Source: Dehalococcoidia bacterium UBA5760
Lineage (GTDB): Bacteria; Chloroflexota; Dehalococcoidia; Dehalococcoidales; UBA5760
Assembly: GCA_002418895.1 (NCBI GenBank)
Contig: DIFA01000011.1
Span: 1-18,543 of the forward strand
Direction of reading: 5' to 3'
DNA: 18,543 nucleotides
The position numbers and the translations under genes were made by a program. Numbering within the stretch: position 1 is the first letter of the stretch; every line of letters starts with the position of its first letter. Shown here piece after piece: positions 15,011 to 18,543 of the stretch. The notes below the pieces were generated by a model. That model saw only the letters and a program-made list of their open reading frames with translations. It was not told the origin of the DNA and did no database searches.

Positions 15011-15309
15011 CTAGGATAACACTTTTCATCGTTTTGTGATCTAACGTTCCGTTACAATAGACGATTTTCAAAGCCCATCATAATTAACATATCCTCTCTG
15101 GGGAAACAGCGGTTTCAAAAGTAAACATCCTAAGACATTACATCCAAAGACAGAAGACGAGTAGCCATTCATTTTCCGCTTAACAAATAAACAGAGCCGC
15201 TTTTACCCAAAACAGCGTAACATATTGCGAATCAGCATTATTGAGCAATACAAATAATCCCTAATGCTCCTGAATCACTTTCATATCTGTTCAACTCCCC
15301 TGAATATCT
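15011..15309. other. Intergenic region, AT-rich, no gene seen
   Basis: About 300 nt of AT-rich sequence with no convincing reading frame, RNA gene or strong terminator. A weak dyad AGCATTA (15234-15240) / TAATGCT (15262-15268) and a nested ATTATT/AATAAT pair (15237-15242 / 15253-15258) are present but are not followed by a T tract. It could include upstream regulatory sites for the promoter at 15310. Confidence 0.35.
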
Positions 15310-15339
15310 TTGACATTGCATCACAGCATTCATTATAAT
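15310..15339 (+). promoter_or_regulatory. Consensus sigma70-type promoter for the PEP-binding/glutamate-synthase-like operon
   Basis: -35 TTGACA (15310-15315), an 18-nt spacer, -10 TATAAT (15334-15339), both perfect hexamers. The expected start is near 15346, giving a leader of about 52 nt. The -10 box overlaps the left arm of the inverted repeat described next, suggesting that this strong promoter is held in check by a regulator. Confidence 0.82.
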
Positions 15340-15375
15340 ATGGCATACGGTAGTTGGTTGCCGTATACCATATTA
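15336..15375. repeat. 15-bp inverted repeat over the -10 box and start site (operator or leader hairpin)
   Basis: TAATATGGCATACGG (15336-15350) and CCGTATACCATATTA (15361-15375) are reverse complements except for one position, with a 10-nt spacer TAGTTGGTTG. The left arm begins inside the -10 TATAAT and the predicted start is inside the arm. As DNA it fits an operator that blocks polymerase; as RNA most of it would form a 5' hairpin 22 nt before the start codon. No T tract follows, so it is not a terminator. Confidence 0.8.
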
Positions 15376-15397
15376 AGTTGAACAAGGGTTATTTTAC

Positions 15398-18043
15398 ATG
15401 GAAAGAGTGGCTCGTAAGATAATTAGCACAGGCCTCCATCCGCTCGACGAACTCCTGCAAAATCTGCGACCGGGTGACAATGTAGTCTGGCAGGTTGACC
15501 GCCTCGAAGATTATCCGTACTTTGCCCAAGCCGTTGCAGATCAAGCAATAAAAGACGGCTTTGCATGTGTTTACCTGCGTTTTGCTCCTCACACCGCTAT
15601 TCTACAGCCACGGACCGGACTAAAAATTATTAATATTGATCCCGGTCCCGGGTTCGACTATTTCACCGGTGAGGTGCACCGCATTATTGAGGAATACGGC
15701 GAAAGGACTTTTTACATATTCGACAACCTTTCTGCTTTGGTGGACGAATGGGCTACCGACGAACTGCTGGCTAACTTCTTCCAGGTGACCTGCCCCTACC
15801 TTTTTGAAATCAACGCCATAGCTTACTTTGCCATCAGACGTGGACAGCATGGGCAGAGTGCCATAACTCGTATACGCAGTACTACTCAGATACTAATCGA
15901 TGTTTATCATGTCGAAGGCAATATGTATATTCAGGCTTTGAAAGTGTGGAGCCGCTATTCTCCATACATGTTTTTGCCCCACCGGATTAATGCTGATGAA
16001 TTAGAGCCTATCCTTCACAGCGGCGATGCGGCTACGATACTGACAAATGCCAGCAGAAGGCCAATCAATATCAGCTCTGATTCCGTAGCACCCTGGGAGA
16101 CTGTTTATCGAACGCTGGTTCAGTATCAGAGAACTCACGCGGATTCATCGGGTACGACCGCCAAGACCATAGCTCTAAAGGAATCACTCTCACGAATGAT
16201 GATGGGTAACCATAAGAAGCTGAACCAGCTATCCGATCGATACCTGACCCTGGATGACCTGCTTCAAATCAGGGGTCGTCTTATTGGTTCCGGGCGGATA
16301 GGCGGCAAAGCAGCCGGCATGCTAATGGCAAGAGGTGTTTTGGCCGCAGACAATGGCGAGACTGACTTCAATCAACTACTGGAAGAGCATGATTCTTTCT
16401 ACATCGGTTCGGATGTGTTCTTCACTTTCCTGGTAAAAAATAACCTGTTCAAACTCAGATTACAGTTATCGAAAACGGGTAAGCTGTCAAAGGATGAATT
16501 CGCTAAAGTAGAGCAGCAGTTCCTCTGCGGTCGTTTCTCAGAAGAAATAATGGAACAGTTACGGAATATGCTTGATTACTACGGTCAGGCTCCTGTTATT
16601 GTACGTTCCTCAAGCCTCCTTGAGGACGGCTTTACAGATGCCTTCGCCGGAAAGTACCGTAGCGAGTTCTGTACCAACCAGGGCAGTCCTGAAACTCGTC
16701 TGGAGGCCTTATTAAGAGCAATCAAACTAGTCTATGCCAGTACGCTGAACCCGGATGCTCTATCCTATCGGCACAGGCGCGGGCTTGGCGAAGGCGATGA
16801 ACAAATGGCAATCCTGGTACAACGTGTCTCCGGAACACCATACAAGCAATACTTCTTCCCCAGCCTGGCCGGAGTTGCTTTCTCACGCAACCTTTACGCA
16901 TGGACAAACCGCATTGATACCCGGAGAGGTATGATACGGCTGGTATTTGGCCTGGGGACTCGTGCCGTGAACCGGGTTAGCGGCGACTACCCCCGAATGA
17001 TTGCAGTCAGTCACCCCCAACTAAGACCCGAGGTTGGCATGGAAATAGCCAGGTATTCGCAGCGAATGGTAGATATTCTGAATATAGAAAAAAATACCTT
17101 TGAGGTCGAACCTTTCACCGAAATAATTGACATTAACAACTATCCTGCCGCGCAATTAATGATTTCTGAAATAGCCGATGGTTACCTGCGTGACTGGTTC
17201 GTAACTCCGACGTCTAATCAGGAAAAGAACTTCGTTCTGACCTTTAATAATCTGATCAAGCAAACCAAACTGGTTAACATCGTCGGAGAGATGCTAGCCA
17301 AACTCGAAAAGGCTTGGGGCCAGCCGGTAGATATCGAATTTACCGCGCATATCGACAGTGCAAATAAAGTAAGGATCAACCTTTTGCAATGCCGCTCATT
17401 ACGTGTACCCACATCAGAGGGCGTTTCTATCAGTATTCCCCAGAATATTGCCCGGGAAAGATTACTATTCCGCTCCAATCAGGCAATAAGTGCCGGGATA
17501 ATCGGTGATATACGATACATCGTTTATATTAACCCGCAAAAATATGCTGAGGTTGCCACGTTTGAGGAGAAGAGGACCCTGGGACGAGTAATAGGTAAGA
17601 TAAACGACAAGCTACGTAATAAAGAGGGTAAATTTATGATGATGGGCCCCGGCCGCTGGGGTAGCAGTAACATCGAGCTTGGCGTGAATGTGAGCTATTC
17701 GGACATTGATAATACAGCAGTGCTGGTAGAAGTCGCCCTTGAGAAAGCCGGCCATAAACCGGAAGTCTCTTACGGAACCCATTTCTTCCAGGATTTGGTA
17801 GAGGCAGAGATACTTTACCTGCCAGTTTATCCAGATGATAAGACCGCGGATTTCAACACCGAGTTCTTTGCCGGCTCACCAAATATTCTGGGGGATATTC
17901 TACCAGAATTAGTGAACTTTGAGGAGGTGGTTCAAGTAATTGACGTAAAAGCAGCGGCGAACGGCGCTACCGCGAAGGTAATTGCAGACCCGCAAACACA
18001 TAGCGCCGTATGTCTCCTGGATAAAAATCAACCAATCAAATAG
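15398..18043 (+). CDS. PEP/pyruvate-binding ATP-grasp protein with degenerate KaiC/RecA-like N-terminal domain
   Basis: An 881-residue cytosolic protein in three parts. Residues 1-200 resemble a KaiC/RadA-type RecA fold (STGLHPLDELL at 10-20, FYIFDNLSALVDE at 105-117), but the P-loop G-x-x-x-x-G-K-(S/T) is missing: the site reads VVWQVDRLEDYPYF. Residues 295-670 are a PPDK_N-type nucleotide-binding domain as in PEP synthase, with GSGRIGGKAAGM (297-308), VIVRSSSLLEDGFTDAFAGK (400-419), QMAILVQRV (469-477), VDIEFTAHID (644-653) and LLQCRSLRV (662-670). The rest has GPGRWGSSNIELGV (750-763) and YGTHFFQDLVEAEI (792-805), seen in relatives that also stop here. The TSHAAI phosphohistidine domain and the PEP TIM barrel are absent, so it cannot be an ordinary PEP synthase. 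The SD AAGGG lies 9 nt before the ATG. It is followed by a glutamate-synthase-like gene 25 nt downstream. Confidence 0.85.
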   Translation: MERVARKIISTGLHPLDELLQNLRPGDNVVWQVDRLEDYPYFAQAVADQAIKDGFACVYLRFAPHTAILQPRTGLKIINIDPGPGFDYFTGEVHRIIEEYGERTFYIFDNLSALVDEWATDELLANFFQVTCPYLFEINAIAYFAIRRGQHGQSAITRIRSTTQILIDVYHVEGNMYIQALKVWSRYSPYMFLPHRINADELEPILHSGDAATILTNASRRPINISSDSVAPWETVYRTLVQYQRTHADSSGTTAKTIALKESLSRMMMGNHKKLNQLSDRYLTLDDLLQIRGRLIGSGRIGGKAAGMLMARGVLAADNGETDFNQLLEEHDSFYIGSDVFFTFLVKNNLFKLRLQLSKTGKLSKDEFAKVEQQFLCGRFSEEIMEQLRNMLDYYGQAPVIVRSSSLLEDGFTDAFAGKYRSEFCTNQGSPETRLEALLRAIKLVYASTLNPDALSYRHRRGLGEGDEQMAILVQRVSGTPYKQYFFPSLAGVAFSRNLYAWTNRIDTRRGMIRLVFGLGTRAVNRVSGDYPRMIAVSHPQLRPEVGMEIARYSQRMVDILNIEKNTFEVEPFTEIIDINNYPAAQLMISEIADGYLRDWFVTPTSNQEKNFVLTFNNLIKQTKLVNIVGEMLAKLEKAWGQPVDIEFTAHIDSANKVRINLLQCRSLRVPTSEGVSISIPQNIARERLLFRSNQAISAGIIGDIRYIVYINPQKYAEVATFEEKRTLGRVIGKINDKLRNKEGKFMMMGPGRWGSSNIELGVNVSYSDIDNTAVLVEVALEKAGHKPEVSYGTHFFQDLVEAEILYLPVYPDDKTADFNTEFFAGSPNILGDILPELVNFEEVVQVIDVKAAANGATAKVIADPQTHSAVCLLDKNQPIK

Positions 18044-18068
18044 TAATTTATGAAAAGGAGGAAATACA

Positions 18069-18543
18069 ATGAACCTACAAAGACCAAATGCTAATGATGC
18101 CACCAGAACCGCCAATCGATCCAAGAGTGTCGTACCAATGAGCGGATTATGTACCCGGTGTGTCGACGGTTGTACCGGAAACTGCGAGGTATTCAAGGCA
18201 AGTTTTCGCAGCCGGGAACTGCTCTACCCCGGACGTTACGGCGAGATTACCGCTGGAGGTGATAAGAATTACCCCATCGATTACTCACACCTGAATATCC
18301 AGGGTTATGCTCTGGGTGTCGATGGTCTACCTGACGGAGTTGCCGGCAACTCCGATACGGCGATCTTCCCCGAAGTAAACACGGAAACAGAGTATGGTTG
18401 GAATAAGAAAGTCAGGATGGCTATACCAGTTTTTACCGGAGCGCTGGGTTCTACGGAGATAGCGCGCCGGAACTGGGAACATGTCGCCGTCGGTGCTGCT
18501 TTGAGCGGGATCACCATCGTCTGCGGTGAGAATGTCTGTGGTA
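18069..18543 (+). CDS. FMN-binding glutamate synthase-like protein, N-terminal part (runs off window)
   Basis: The first 158 residues of a protein that continues past the right edge. The N terminus has Cys28-x2-Cys31-x3-Cys35-x3-Cys39 (LCTRCVDGCTGNCEVFKASF), then LYPGRYGEITAGGDKNYPID and SHLNIQGYALG. The segment IPVFTGALGSTEIARRNWEH and the final ITIVCGENVCG follow. These are typical of the stand-alone, archaeal-type GltB-domain proteins that bind FMN and Fe-S and lack the amidotransferase domain. Canonical GltS makes glutamate from 2-oxoglutarate and glutamine; the reaction of these stand-alone forms is often unproven. A strong SD AGGAGG (18056-18061) lies 7 nt before the ATG, and the gene begins 25 nt after the ATP-grasp gene, so one operon is likely. 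Confidence 0.85.
   Translation, partial: MNLQRPNANDATRTANRSKSVVPMSGLCTRCVDGCTGNCEVFKASFRSRELLYPGRYGEITAGGDKNYPIDYSHLNIQGYALGVDGLPDGVAGNSDTAIFPEVNTETEYGWNKKVRMAIPVFTGALGSTEIARRNWEHVAVGAALSGITIVCGENVCG

Noticed and set aside
15234..15268. Dyad AGCATTA/TAATGCT as a terminator after the methyltransferase gene
   Set aside because: Short AT-rich arms with a 21-nt loop and no T tract; it is more than 220 nt after the stop codon.
15398..18043. Calling the 881-residue protein PEP synthase or pyruvate phosphate dikinase
   Set aside because: Only the nucleotide-binding domain is present; the TSHAAI phosphohistidine motif and the PEP-binding barrel are absent.
1..18543. CRISPR array, tRNA, rRNA, insertion sequence or phage genes
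   Set aside because: No regularly spaced repeats, no recognisable tRNA or rRNA stretches and no transposase or integrase frames were found on either strand.

Overview
The window looks like chromosomal DNA from an uncultured member of the Chloroflexota, most likely a Dehalococcoidia-like lineage. This is an inference from gene content and style, not a proven placement. The cues are a translin-family gene directly upstream of a membrane pyrophosphatase, a dimeric-type glycyl-tRNA synthetase, an SbcD of the type with a GDTYKSREP motif, several TTG or GTG starts with strong Shine-Dalgarno (SD) sequences, and good sigma70-type promoters. Most of the window is housekeeping sequence of moderately high GC.

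Left part (1-7.1 kb). The 3' end of a translin-family gene is followed by a K+-dependent type membrane pyrophosphatase (hppA). A convergent glyoxalase II-like metallo-beta-lactamase-fold hydrolase comes next, then glyS read divergently from it. A RelE/ParE-type toxin-antitoxin pair with its own consensus promoter lies between glyS and sbcD. The sbcD gene has no sbcC beside it. A small antibiotic-biosynthesis-monooxygenase-domain gene follows from its own promoter.

Middle part (7.15-12.4 kb). A minus-strand purine-salvage operon runs hpt, ade, then a COG1926-type phosphoribosyltransferase. Its promoter places the transcription start only about 5 nt before the hpt start codon, so the message may be leaderless. 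Divergent to it are surE (nucleotidase) and an M16 zinc protease, ending at a clear rho-independent terminator. The hpt operon and surE together handle nucleotides and bases: SurE dephosphorylates nucleotides, Ade converts adenine to hypoxanthine, and Hpt recaptures hypoxanthine as IMP.

Right part (12.6-18.5 kb). After the terminator, base composition drops. A two-gene block encodes a GMC-type flavoprotein carrying a ferredoxin-like cysteine cluster and a URO-D/MtaA-type methyltransferase with the H-x-C...C zinc site. An intergenic region of about 390 nt follows. It contains a consensus promoter whose -10 box and start site are covered by a 15-bp inverted repeat. This drives an 881-residue protein that joins a degenerate KaiC/RecA-like domain (no P-loop) to a PEP-synthase-type ATP-grasp domain but lacks the phosphohistidine and TIM-barrel domains. 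Directly downstream is an FMN-binding glutamate-synthase-like protein that runs off the window. The last operon and the flavoprotein/methyltransferase pair are the least understood and most interesting parts. No rRNA, tRNA, CRISPR array or insertion sequence was seen.
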